A stretch of DNA of 64,000 nucleotides from Taeniopygia guttata (lineage: Eukaryota > Chordata > Aves > Passeriformes > Estrildidae): positions 152,357,001-152,421,000 of the forward strand of contig NC_133026.1 in NCBI RefSeq assembly GCF_048771995.1, given 5' to 3'. Below, in pieces: positions 10,900-23,012 of the stretch. Position 1 is the stretch's first letter. Each line of letters begins with the position of its first letter. Under the pieces are notes generated by a model. The model searched no databases. It was not told where the DNA came from and saw nothing but the letters and a program-made list of their open reading frames with translations. The position numbers and the translations under genes were made by a program.

Positions 10900-13300
10900 C
10901 TTTGTACAAAGGCTGAGATAGCAAAAACCAAAAATCATTGCACATTTTCTGTGAGAACTAAACATAAAGACTTCTCACTGCTTTCCTAAGCCATGTCAAT
11001 CTGTAGGAGCACTGGAGGCCTTTTGGGAAGGGAAAATTAGGATAAAATACTTAATACATTTCTGTATTCTTCTGTGTCAAGCTTTTGACTGGAGATCGCC
11101 TTAAAAAACAGAGTTGGGTTTAATAATGTTTTGTTGACTTCAGCACAGTTTCTCTCAAATGTTTTTACTGAGAAAAGTATAAAATGGGACTATGTTTGCA
11201 TTTCCAAACACACTTTCCTGTCCTAAAATATCTTGTAGTTGTTAATGTGTATTTTTGCAGCTGTACAGTCTATGATAAAGACTTTCTTTTGAAACTCAGT
11301 GGCATTTTAGACTAAAGCAAACTTTGTTATTTAAGGGTAGGGTTTGGGGGGTCGTTTGTGTGTTTTTGTTCAGGTTTCTGGTTTTGGTTTTGTTTCATTT
11401 GGCTTGGTTTTATTTACACTGAGCATATCAAAGAATAATGTGTAATTGTAGTTAGAAATTGTTACTTTTTAAAGAACAATTACTTTGAACTCTGGTTAAC
11501 TATATTTATCTAGTGTGGTTCAGTATTCTTCAACCATTGTGTTTACAAAAACATTTAGAAATGTCTTGGTGAGAATTTTTGCTTTGGTATTTTAGCAGAA
11601 AGCAGTTTAGGCCGCCTGTGAGACTTTGTTACCTTGCCCATGAGACATGGAAGGATGCTTTTGTGTTGTCCTGACAAGTTCTTTTTGTGTATTGTGGTGC
11701 CTTTACCTATGTCCTAAGGCTACTTTTGGTCCCTTTTTTGTTGTTTGTTTTTTGGTTTTTGTGGTTTTTTGGTTTTTTTTTGTATGAAAACTGCTTTTTC
11801 TAGTCTTGCAACAACAACTAAAAAGGAATGTGAATGGCACTTGCAGTGCTAATTGTCAGACTGACCCTCATTGTTTGTAAGTGCTGAATTCCTGGAGGCA
11901 ATGAACTGATGTCTTCAGTCTGTTGCTTTTTGAGGTTGTTTGATGCTTTGTGGTTTACAGTGATGAGACCTGAAAATAATGATGTGTGCCCTGTAGTCAT
12001 ACCAACACTGAAAATTTTCCAGGTGTTCCTTCTACGTTTATTTCTGCTGAATTGCGTTCCATAGAAAAACACATCCTAAAGAAACATCTATGTGTGAAAT
12101 TCTGAGACCTGCTGTAAGTCTAGATTAATTCTTCTGTAATCACTTGGATCATACATTATCATATATAGCAGTCATACAGAAATAAGAGAGCTGTTCTTCA
12201 CAAAACTCTTTTTCTGAGGAATGACAGCAAAGTTTTCTGTACTTTATTAAAGCAAGTCAACTACAAGTACAAATGAATACATACATTTATATCAGTACTT
12301 AAGGATACTAAAATATATGCAGCTGATTAGAGATCATTCTTTGCAAGAAATTAGAAGTAAGCCCAGACCTTTGCAAATATTTGTCCTTGAATGATGTATA
12401 CTCTCTAGAAATTGGATACATTAAAATTACATTTTAGCAACAGTACAGTTATGGTAATTTGCTGTGTTCACAGAATATAAAAAAGCAGACTAAATAGCTT
12501 CTCAGTACCTTTTGATATTGGATAAAGGTCTGTGTTATATATGCAAGAATATAATTTTAAATGCTAATGCCATTATGTTATCACAATTATTTTAGCCTGG
12601 AGAGTAATAGATGAAAACTGATTTATCAGGGATTTTACAGTCAGGAGGTGTAGTTTAACCAGAAGTGAGGTAATTACAGATACATCCCAAGCTGCATGTT
12701 ATGAGCTTATAATTAGTCTTCTTTGAATAGCAGATTATGAGACATACTTGGTTTGTTACATATTGCCATTCAAAATATCCTAGTATTAAATATAGATAAT
12801 AATGTTATTACCGGCACACTGTGCTTGTGTAACTGTGGGCATCAGCATGTCTGAAATAAATACAGAATTTCTGCTCATGCTCATTTATGTATTAGAACCT
12901 GTAAAGTGCCTCATTTTTGTATACAGAAAACCATATTTGTATATAAATGGATTTTAGAATAAAAATATATCTATTCTATACAAGGTTTTAGAATATAAGA
13001 AATTATATGGAGGCCTCTTCTGGAGGGGGGCTGTATGTAAGTAAATGGCATTATTAAAGCAACACCCTGCAGTCTGGATTAGTTTGATTCATTTTGTGCC
13101 TTCTTTGCGGGCAAGTAAAAAGAGTAGGAGCTGGAGTCTGAGGAGTGATGGGAGGCTGAAGATGCAGTGGAGGAGAAGGTGAGTAGTGTGTGAGAGGGGT
13201 TAGATAGAAGTGCTGGGCTGCTGTCCTGCGCAGTTGGACTCATTCTGTGCCTTCTTTGGGGATCAGGAAAAAGGGGTGAAGACTCTGGGCTCTGATGTAA
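10900..13300. other. AT-rich intergenic DNA
   Basis: About 2.4 kb downstream of THUMPD2 with no long open frame, no exon I can recognise, a T/G low-complexity run at 11720-11790, and A/T-rich single-copy-like sequence from 12100 to 13020. A short duplicated phrase (TTCATTTTGTGCCTTCTTTG at about 13088 and a variant at about 13238) marks the approach to the repeat block. Confidence 0.6.
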
Positions 13301-13379
13301 TTTGGGGCACCCCAAGGTCCCTAGGAGAGGGAGGCACACTGTGGTGGGGGAGCGGGTGGGTGGCGAATGGGGGGGGGGT

Positions 13380-14165
13380 TGTTTTAGGGTAGGGCGAGGG
13401 TTTGCCTCAGCTGGCTTTTGCATGAAGCTGCTGGAGAAGAGGAGTTTATGGGGGGCTCCCGGGGCTGTCTCATGGAAGGACGGTGAGCGCTTTGGACAGG
13501 GTCCGGGGAATCACCTGGATACGGACTTGGATAGGTGGAGCATTGCTCAAAGGAGGTGGTGTCGGTTTCGGGGCTTCAAAGGAAGGGAGGCGCAGCTGTG
13601 GCAGCGCTGGCAGGGTGGGCATGGGGCTGCGCCGCTGCATTTGGGGCGCTTCTTCTGCCCCTGGCCCGGCAGCGAAGGGTCCGGCGCGGGAGCCCCGCTG
13701 GCAGTGGCTGGGGATGGCCGAGGCGGGAGGGGAGTTTGGCGCGGCGGGGCTGCCGCGGGACTGCCGGAGCCGCGCCGGTGCGAGCCGTGCGGAGCCGAGG
13801 GGAGCTTTGGCCGGGCCGGCGGGCGGGGCAGGCGGCGCGGGCGCTGCGCCGGTGCCGGCCGGTGCCGCCGCTCCGTCCGCTCCGGGCGCGGGGCTCGGGC
13901 GCCGCCGGGGCCCCCCGGGCCCGGTGCCGGCCCCGCCGGGCCGGGGGGAGCGGGCGGGGGTCTCCCGGCGCGGCGCCGCCTGTGCCTGCCCGAGGAGCCG
14001 CTTTCCTGCCGGGAGCGCGGCTTCTCATTTTCCAGCGCTCCTGCCTGGGGTGGCTGTGAGGTGGTTCTGGGGAACTTATCGGATCGTTTTCTGTTGTCCG
14101 GAGTTGGTGTGGGAGAAGGGCCGTGGGGCACTTTTTGGTTGTTACGGTTCTCGCTTCAGGCGCTG
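13380..14165. promoter_or_regulatory. CpG-island-like block of composite repeat copy 1
   Basis: Dense CpG, runs of GCCGGGGCCCC-type sequence, and a sharp change at about 14165 to C-poor sequence with strong G-over-C skew. This CpG-island-then-G-skew layout is that of vertebrate R-loop-forming promoters. No TATA box or clear first exon was identified. Confidence 0.5.
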
Positions 14166-15120
14166 ATGACGAGGGTTTTTTGGATTGAGTTTGTTGTTGG
14201 ATTTCTCTTTGATCGTTTCTTATGTTTTTAAAGGATGTGTTTTTAAAGGTTTACAATGGTTTTTATGGGTCGTAGCGTGAAGTAGAGGGTAGGTTTTTAA
14301 TTCGGTTGTGGAGGCTTTTATTAGCGTGAGTGCGTAGTGTTTGTTTTGGTGGCTTGAGGTAGTGTCCTGTACTTAATTAGTGAGGTTTTTTTAAATATTG
14401 ATGGTTGAATTCTTGTTTATTATATCATAGGGGATTTATTCATTTGGCTTATTTGCTTGCCGTGTGTGTTTTATTGTTGCAGGGAATTTGGGAGTTGTTG
14501 TTTATGGTTACATTTCTCTTTTGGCGACGTGCTTATTTCTAAGTGGTATTTGTGTTTTGATGGTTTGAGGCATTATGGGTTTATTGAGTTAGGAATAATT
14601 ATTTTGTTGTTGTTGATTTTTTTTGGTAGTTTGATGTATTTGGTTGTTGTTTTTTATTAGTTTTATTTTTGGGAACGTGGGTATTTCTATGGTGGATCTT
14701 TTTAGGTAGTTATTTTATTTCGGTGGTGAATCTTTTCTTTCTTCGTGGTTCCGATTTTGTTATATCGGTAATTATTTGGTGGGGTTTCTTTGTTCATTTT
14801 ATAGAGTATTGGGTTCTCTTTATGAGTTAGTGTAGTGGTAGAGTTTTGGTGGGGTTTTTTTTTTGTTTTTGTTTTTTTTAAGAAACGTTTGAGGTCTGTT
14901 GTATGGTTTGGAGTATAGTAAGTTAGTTGGCTTTTTTTTTTTTTTCTTCTTAATTTTTTTTTTGTGATTTGCTGTGTGTGTTTCTATAGGTCTTTTTAAA
15001 AATGTTTGTTTAATTTTTGTGATGTGATAAGAACTGCTAGTTAAAGAAGTGTAGTGTGGGGTTTTTTGCCGGTAGTTGGTTGGCTGTGGAACCTTTCTGA
15101 ATATTTTGGACGGCATTGTT
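14166..15120 (+). repeat. C-depleted G/T-rich segment (copy 1)
   Basis: In 14221-14880 I count 43 C in 660 bases while G is several-fold commoner in most lines (for example 22 G and 4 C in 14281-14340). Thirteen of those 43 C are in CpG, so CpG is not selectively depleted. No coding frame is convincing. Confidence 0.8.
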
Positions 15121-15589
15121 GGGAATTTGATGCTGTTTTGGCATTTTAGTTTGAGGAACTGGATTAGAACTGCAAAGTTTGAACTATAGCTCTAATGAAA
15201 CAAAAGAAATGCATAAATATGAAAATGGGAATATAAAACTTCAATTTTAAATATGAACGGAAAACATAAATAAAACATGCAACATGAATAATGTTATCCA
15301 TTACTATTAGGCATTATATTGTTTGATATAGGGTGTTTTATATGTTTATATACATATAAATGTAGATTATAATTATAAATATTCATCTAGAAATGTATAA
15401 TTAATACATGTGGATATATAAATATTACAAAATAATAGGAATCAATACAGTACATAATGCATATTTTACTGTATATGTCTTATTATGACACATTATATGT
15501 CATAAATATTATAGCTCGAAATGTAGTACCTCAAGATATAGTGATAGAATATATAAGAACTTGTAAAACACAAAAATAGAAATAAAGAA

Positions 15590-16510
15590 GTATCTAAATA
15601 TAGTTTAAAGTAAAGGGGATTTTAATTGTCTATTTGGTAGTAGGTAGGGGTTTTATTGTAAAAATTATAAATATAAATAAAATAAAATTAGAAATCTATG
15701 TATAAAAATATATCCTAAATACGTTAAGAGCTATATAAAATCTCAAAGGTAAGTAACTATAAGTATTAGCGGTATGTACGAAATAGAATTGAAATGAAAA
15801 TTTATCTATCTTGCTACCTTATTATCTATATAATATATATTTATAGATACATCAATATAAAGGAGAAATGCGCATGTGACTATAATGATGAAAAAATATA
15901 TGAATATTCAAGTAGCGTTTAAAGAAAGGAATTTTTTTGCTTTTATTTGGTTAGAGGCAGGGTTTTAATGGAAAAACTATGAATATACATTTTATTTTGA
16001 TATCATTCTAAATATGGAAATAGATATTCAATGTATACAGATACATATAAAAATATAAAATGTAAATAAAAATAAGTATTAGGAAGAGATAGACTATAAA
16101 TAACACCATACATCAATCTACATTAAAAATGTACATTTGAACATAAATGCGAAAAATAAAGATAAATTTAAACGCAGTATAAAAGAAAGGGTTTTTTTAA
16201 AAGATTTTTACTTGGATGGGGCAGGGTGTTTATTTTAAGCCATATAAACCTTTTAGAAATCTAAATCTAACTATAGAAATATATAAGCAATATATTAAGA
16301 TATGTGTATAATATTAAAATATAATAAAATATAATAGGAATAAATGTAAGAAATTATAAGAATACAATTACACATCAATATACATTATAAATCCGAATGT
16401 GAATATAAATATGAAAAATATAAAAATAAAATAGCTTGAAATGCAGTTTAAAAGAGAAGGTTTTTGCTTTTGGTTCCTGTTGGGTTAGAGGCAGGGGTTT
16501 TTTTGCTGGC
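15590..16510. repeat. Degenerate AT-rich tandem repeat, ~260-310 bp period
   Basis: A phrase of the type AGTTTAAARRAAAGG, then T-rich, then GGTTAGAGGCAGGGGTTTT recurs near 15605, 15918, 16177 and 16446 within A/T-rich ATAAATAT-like sequence. The single corresponding phrase in copy 2 lies at about 34505-34565. Confidence 0.65.
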
Positions 16511-17132
16511 GTTCTTTTCCGCGCGGGATGTTTTGGGGCATTTGCTGCAGGGCAGGTTCCGGAGGGCATCGCGCCCGTTCTTTTCTGCCGCCGGCCCCGC
16601 CCGCGGCCCCGAGGCGAGCGGCGGCCCCCGGCGGTGGCGGGCGGCAGTGCTGCCGCCCTGTGGGCAGAGGGCGGTACTGCAGCCCGCCGCCCGCGGCCGC
16701 CATCTTGGGAGTGGCTTGTCGCGGACTCGCTTGACCTTCTCGAGAGGGCGCGAAAAAGAGGACGTTGGCATTCGAGGACCCGTGTCTGATTTCTACACTG
16801 CCTGAATTGTCCCCAACGCCGGCGCTCCCCGACGGGATTTTCCGCGGCGGTTCCGGTGCCGTGCACACGGGCTGTGGGGTCAGCAGCACCGCGAGCGTGC
16901 GGGTTTTTGGCGGGGGCCGACAGGCATCGGCGTAATACGCCTCTCTCCGTCCAGGTCCCCACGGGCCGCCATCTTGCGAGTCCCTGGTGGCGGGCTCGCT
17001 TGAAAAGTGCTGCCGCCTTGTGGGCAGAGGGCGGTACTGCAGCCGCCGGTGCCGGGGCGGGAGCGCGCGGCGAGCGGCGCGCGGGGCGGTGTCTGTGGGC
17101 GCAGGGCGGGCGGCGGCGGCTCGGGCGGCCCG
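16510..17132. promoter_or_regulatory. GC-rich module with two YY1-type sites and duplicated hairpin element
   Basis: GCCGCCATCTTG, the classic YY1 core, occurs at 16696-16707 and again at 16965-16976. The 36-bp element GTGCTGCCGCC..GGGCAGAGGGCGGTACTGC occurs at 16647-16682 and 17007-17042, exactly 360 bases apart with one difference. It is partly self-complementary and resembles a CTCF core (GGCAGAGGGCGG). CpG is dense. The layout suggests a promoter or insulator derived from a repeat; binding is inference. Confidence 0.5.
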
Positions 17133-17189
17133 AGCCTCAAAAACAAGCTCTTGTCAGGAAACAAGCTTTGTGCTATGCACGCAGAAGAG
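17133..17189 (+). pseudogene. LUZP2: LUZP2 exon, 5'-truncated remnant
   Basis: It encodes SLKNKLLSGNKLCAMHAEE and ends with a good donor GAG|GTAAGG. Upstream of AGC (17133) there is no acceptor AG in a usable position and no further LUZP2-like codons. The sequence instead becomes the GC-rich module. In the human protein the residues just before this point continue the coiled coil, so several codons and the acceptor seem lost. Confidence 0.8.
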
Positions 17190-17307
17190 GTAAGGAAGAT
17201 TCCTCTCTGTTCTAAATCTAATGTACCCAAAAAAATTTGCATCAAAGTATTTTGTACTGAGGTTCTGGTGTATTTTATATATACACAAGAACATATATGA
17301 GTACGAA

Positions 17308-17340
<33 letters not shown>

Positions 17341-20300
17341 ATGCTTATATGGTGAGTGTTCCTGAAGTGCTGTCATCCAAACTTATTTTTGTGACTTCAC
17401 AAGAAGCAGTTCAAATGTATTAGAAAGCAAGTTGCAAACTCTAGTTTTAGACTGATAAAATCATCTAGGCGTGCCTATGATATAATTCTATAGATATATG
17501 CATCTATAACATATATAAAACTGATTTCATTTACATGAAATCCTTGTCTACACTAAGCCAGGAATTGCCAAAGACTTGTTTTGAAGTTGAGACAGGAACA
17601 ATCCATTATTACTGATTTCCAGAATGCTTCCTTATTTCAGGGGAATAAAGATCCTGTCTTTGGCAAATTCCTCAATGTAGAAGTACCTGCACTCATATAA
17701 GCATTCCCTTTATTTCTCTTTTAATTTCAAAAAAAAAGTTAATACATGTGAATCTGATTTATTCACATTACTTTAGTCTGGGTTTTTTGCATCTATAATT
17801 GCTCTTAAGGTTATTGCACCTTGCCAGAAAGAAACCAAAGCATAAAAAATTTCCTCTGTACTAAAATTTTCCTAATGATGATTGAAAGCATTTTCTTCAT
17901 TAGAGTCTATGCCTTTTGAGATCAGTACTTAGAAAGTCAAGTTTCTGGTAAATTCTCAAAGGTAGGAAATAATAGGATTAGAAATGTTTTTCTTAAGTTT
18001 TTCAAAATCAAAATTGTTTCAAAGAATTTTGCTGGACTGATCTTTGCTATTAGTTTCAGATTTTACAGAATACCATTCCTTAGATTTATTCAGCCTTCCC
18101 AAAAGTCTGTCACTGAATTGGACTGCATCAATTGGTAAGAAATAAAATCTTTTTTAAAATTCCAACTTAAGATATACTCCTTTTGTAATATATTATGTTT
18201 ATGGAATGCTCTTTCAGTAAATGTGAAACAGATTTCTAATCCATTCCAAGGACTTCGAAACACTTGGCATTAATTAATACAAGAGAGTGTCTTGTTTATC
18301 AGTTGGGATTGTGTATTTTATTAAAAACAAATTATTACTTTGAGAGGATGCTTGGATAAATGTTGAAATAATGTTCCTTGAATAGTTGAGTTTAGTACAA
18401 AAAATCAATTTCTATTTCTTTTGTTTCAATTAATAAAATAATATATAGACTACTAGTTAGAATTATTTTAAGGATATATTTAGCAATATATAAAGTAAAT
18501 ATCAGCTTAAACTGATATAAATAAGCATAACTATGCCTGTACTTTCAAGGGCATGGTTACAAACTGAGAAGGTAGCTCCAAAGTAGTTACACCTGCAACA
18601 CCCTGATCTTTACAAAGACTTTTATAAGCCTATGGAGCCTTTTTGCTTCTAAGAATAAGATTGTTTACTTTGAAGTTGATGCCTTCAGTTATGCTTCATG
18701 GCAAGTATTAATAACAGCTCATGTCCAAAATGTGTAAGCCCAGCTGCTGTTCTTTACAGTCCTAACTCAGGTATGTGTTTTAGTTGTGTGCCATTTTGCA
18801 TTTTCCTCAGTACTTTTGGTTGGTTTGACTTGTGAAACTGGAAAAGCAATCGACAATTATTTGGAGGGGGGCATTCTACATTATAAATCTGATCTAGGTT
18901 CTGCTGTTCTCAGAATTCACATAATTTTTTTTAATATTTAAAATTTAAAAAACCCAAAACCTGATTTGATTATCTTCATTTTCAGTCAAAAAAGATCCAA
19001 GCCCAGCTGAAAGAGCTTCATTATGGGAAAAAGGATTTGATTTTTAAGGTAAGTTTTATTTCACTATAGTTAGCTAAAGTATATTAGCATTTATACAGCA
19101 TCGTAGCGAAGTAGGAATATGGTAGCTGCCTTTATTATTGCAGTTCTCAGGAAGAAGTTTGTTCTGAAAAGAACTCAAAACATCAAGACAGACTTAATAC
19201 CATAATGGATTTTCAGAAATAGAATATATTTTTGTGCTTGCAAAAAGCAAAATTCTAGGTTACTGCTGATGAATAAAACCTGTTACCCTATTCCATACCT
19301 TCTGTAACGTCATCTTTTTAACTGAATGATATCATATTTTACAGCTGCTTCTTGTTTTTCCTTTAATTAGCACTCTTCCATGGCAAAGTCAACTATTGTT
19401 AACATTTAAAGTAAATCTCTGTGTTCATGATAAGCTTGAGCAATGTAGTGTTCCTTAGGTCTTAAGACTTAAGAAAAAAGAAACATCTGCTGCTAAAACA
19501 ATCCAAATCAATAGTCTGCACTAGCTAGCACATTTTAAAAAATAATAAAAATTTTTACAATAAAGGAGGGCAGGACAAAACATAAAGACATTGCTGAAGG
19601 GTGTCTAGTCCTTGTTAACACAGGGAGAAGCTAATCCCTGTTAAAAGGAAGAGGAGAGAGATGTGGGTCATCTGACTGATGACTGTTAGTGGAGTAGTCC
19701 TTTTATATATTCCCAGCACAAAGGATGGACATGAAGTAGTCATCTTCCAAGTTACTAGACCTAGAATTACTTACAAGTCATTCATGTCACTGAGTTCCAG
19801 ATTGTCTTCTGGAAGCCTTTAACTCTCTCTGCTGTTTCTCTAGTGTATCTATAGTGCTGTGAATACGTAAATACAGAGAAATACAGAGTAATATAGTGGG
19901 CCATTGAAACAACAGTGTGATTTCTGTGCTTTTTTTTTTTTTTTTTGCTTGCTTGCTCTTTGTCTGGGGTTTTTTTGGTTGGTTTTTTTTTTTTTTTAAT
20001 TGGGTTTTGGTTTTTGTTTTTGTTTTTTAATGCATAGGTTTAGTCCAAGACTCTTCAGAGGTAAAGATCAAAAATTCTAATCTTGCTTTGCTGTGAAAGT
20101 TTGTTTTCTTTGGCTGAAGCAGTAGGATTGCTCAGCACTATTATCTTCCTGTTGTTTTCATTATGCTAACACACAGTGATCCCAAAAAAGGATCTGAGTT
20201 ATGGTAGGGTGTCTACTAATGCTTAGCAAGGGAACTTCTGCCAAGTACTACCCACCTGAAAAAAGCTTACAGAAGATGAAAAAGAAAACGGGCACATAAA

Positions 20301-22979
20301 CAAGTGAACACAGCAGAAAGGCTGTCCAGCAAGCCACTGACACACGTGCAGTGAAAGCCACCCTCTCCTAAGGCTGCTTCAGTGACCTGTGGCAGTGTAG
20401 TAGTTAAGGCACACATGTGGGGAACTGTACTAAAGGCAGGAAATGTGTCTCCTGTGGATGGGAATGGTTTCATCTGACTGGATGTGGCATTCTCCATCAT
20501 AGTCTCCACTTCAAATCCTTGGCGGGTTATATTCTGAAGGCTATGTCTACATTTGACCACATGAATTACACCTTCAAGTCTTTGATTTTTTTTGAATAGA
20601 CATGGTTCTTTATAGGACAATACCCTTTTCCTGACCCAGAGACGGGGCAACTGAGAGGTGTTTTAAAAACTTTTATTCTATTTTCAGTCTCATGAGAAGG
20701 GTGACACAATGCAGATGTTTGTAATTCACACCATCACAATCAGAAGCCAGCTATTTCCTAATGAAAATATACTATAAGTGTTTCTTGGCCTAGCTTTTTG
20801 CCATGCCATGTTGTAGATGCCTTAAAGTGGGTCCCACTACAATACATCTTTCATAGTTCTGTTTGTCCAAAGTATCTAGTCTTATTTGCAAGGCCATCCT
20901 TTGAAACTTGTTTCTAGCTCCATTTCTCTCTCAACAATATCTGTCCTATTCCATGGCATTTCTAAATAAGTATGTCTTGTCTCAAAGTTTGCATATGGAT
21001 GCATGCCGTGTGGACCTTCTGTCAGGCCCTGAGAACTTTCTACAAATCCATTTTCCACTCTTCTTGATTATGAATGAACACTAGAACCACCAGCTGAGAT
21101 GTAGGTAATGGTAGTGTGGGTTCTCCTCTGAGTGCTTTTATTGCAAAATAAGGAGAGTTACTTGCCTTCTAGGTAAGCTATGATCTTATGTAATTTAAAA
21201 TACTCAAAGATGGAGAATGTTGATGAATTGTGAATTCCAAAGCCCCACGTACTGAGAACTATGTATTATATATTTATCTGTAAATAATTGAAATATCTCT
21301 TGACAGTGTGCAATTCCGTATGAAACTGAATGCCTGCTTTGCCAATATTGGTATATCCTTTATATGTAACCAGAAATATTTTTTGCTGGTTTATTCATAA
21401 ATACTTTTCCTGTCCAAGAAAATTTGATCTGTGAAGCAGAGGGAGCAGCAGCCTTATGCTGTTCTCCTAAATCATATGAGATGGGGGGGAGGGTAGGTTC
21501 AGTGTGCTTGTTCATGTGTGTTTCATGTCTGAAGACACACACACACACACTAAGCAGAGTAGAAGCCATTTAGTATAGTCTGGAAAACTTTTAAAGTATC
21601 TGCTTGTGCTGAGTGGAAGGTAAAACAGTGGAGGGAATGAACCCCACACAAGTGCTATGTGAAAGATTTCAAGTCAGGGCTACAATTTAATAGGAAAATT
21701 ACAATAATGGCAATAGTACAGAAACACTGGTTTAAAGGGACAAAGTCAGAACACGACCTGATACCCTGTTGGTCAGTGTGGTGGTGGCAGTCCAAATGGT
21801 GGTTGCAGTCCCATTGGATGTGGTCTTGTCAGAGCAGTGAGCCTGTGGAAAGGTCTTGTCCTGCTCTGAGGTCCGGTGCTGGTGGTAGAGAGTTCTTGTG
21901 GTTCTTGGGGATGCAGTCAAATACATAGAGTCAAATACAAAACTATGTGAAATTATTTTTGCATCATATTGACTGGACTTGGTAAATATCTGTACCATTC
22001 CTCCCTCTGAAGTAAAACTGATGCCGTGTGTGTTTCCTTCTCTATTAGCGAAGTTAATTACATGCCACAGTAAACTGATTTTCCAGAATTTTAAATTATT
22101 TATTTCTCTAATGAAGGCAATGAGATTCCATATTACATACAGAGAAAGAGATGAAATAATAAAAGAAAAACAAAGGAAGGAAAAAAACAAGCAGAAAACC
22201 ACCTGCTTTGGCAGACAATTTGTGTAAACATTAGGATTGCTTTCTGGGTTTGTGATAATTGATTACATATTTTAAATTTGTGATAAATTTTTACAGAAGT
22301 ACTTTGTGTACTGGCACATATATGAAGATGCAAGTTTCAGGCTTTCTAATACAGTTTTATTTGTATAGTTCTGGTGACTAGGCTTGATCCTAAAGCACCT
22401 CATGTACATCCACTTCCCCCATGATTTGCCTCTGCACGTATTAAAATTATCAGCTGCAGAATTCAGCTAACTTTGCATATGTGAAAAACTAGTCCATTTA
22501 ACAGATTTTAAAGCATTCTTCATTATGTTCAAAGTACCATTAAGCTCCTATTTTTCTTGCAGAAAGCTTTCCAAAAAAAAAAAAAAAAAAAAAAAGCTGT
22601 GTCACTTTCCTATAACTTTATTTGTGCATTTATGTGTCTAGCTCAGAAAGAATGCTCTTATCTTTGTTGCTACTTTTACATTGCCCTGTAATGGTAAATA
22701 CAATTTCTGTAGTTCAGTCTTCGAAGGAGATGATAAGAAAAAACTGGGAACAGTTTCCTTTTTGGCCTGTTGTACCAACTTCCCTGAGAGAATACTGCTT
22801 TCAGACAGGATCTTTAGTCTGGGGTGTGTTTGTTCATCCAGCGTGGTTTTTCAGCATCTGGATCTTGTGCAGCCTCCCTTGAAAAGTTTACCAGAACTGT
22901 GTAGAAAAGACATGACTGAACTAAAAAAACTATTATAAAATACCAGTTATAAACATAAATGCAATGTAAAATAGTAGAG

Positions 22980-23012
<33 letters not shown>

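Larger units (their letters stand above)
13380..16440 (+). repeat. Composite repeat, copy 1 (CpG block + C-poor block + A-rich block)
   Basis: Bases 13380-14165 are GC- and CpG-rich and closely match 31985-33055 and 38945-40200. Shared landmarks include GAAGAGGAGTTTATGGGGGG, TTTCGGGGCTTCAAAGGAAG and CTTTCCTGCCGGGAGCGCGG. Relative to the other copies about 290 bases are missing after 13555 (32165-32450 in copy 2). Bases 14166-15120 form the C-depleted G/T-rich part, followed by A-rich DNA to 16440. Long open frames in several phases on both strands of the CpG block are a product of high GC and are not called as genes. Confidence 0.85.

Noticed and set aside
13302..14231. Long open frames (up to about 310 codons) in the CpG block on both strands, repeated at 32345-33072 and 39634-40340
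   Set aside because: Frames are open in several phases and on both strands at once, are Ala/Gly/Pro/Arg-rich, and follow from high GC. No domain, splice logic or codon bias supports a gene.
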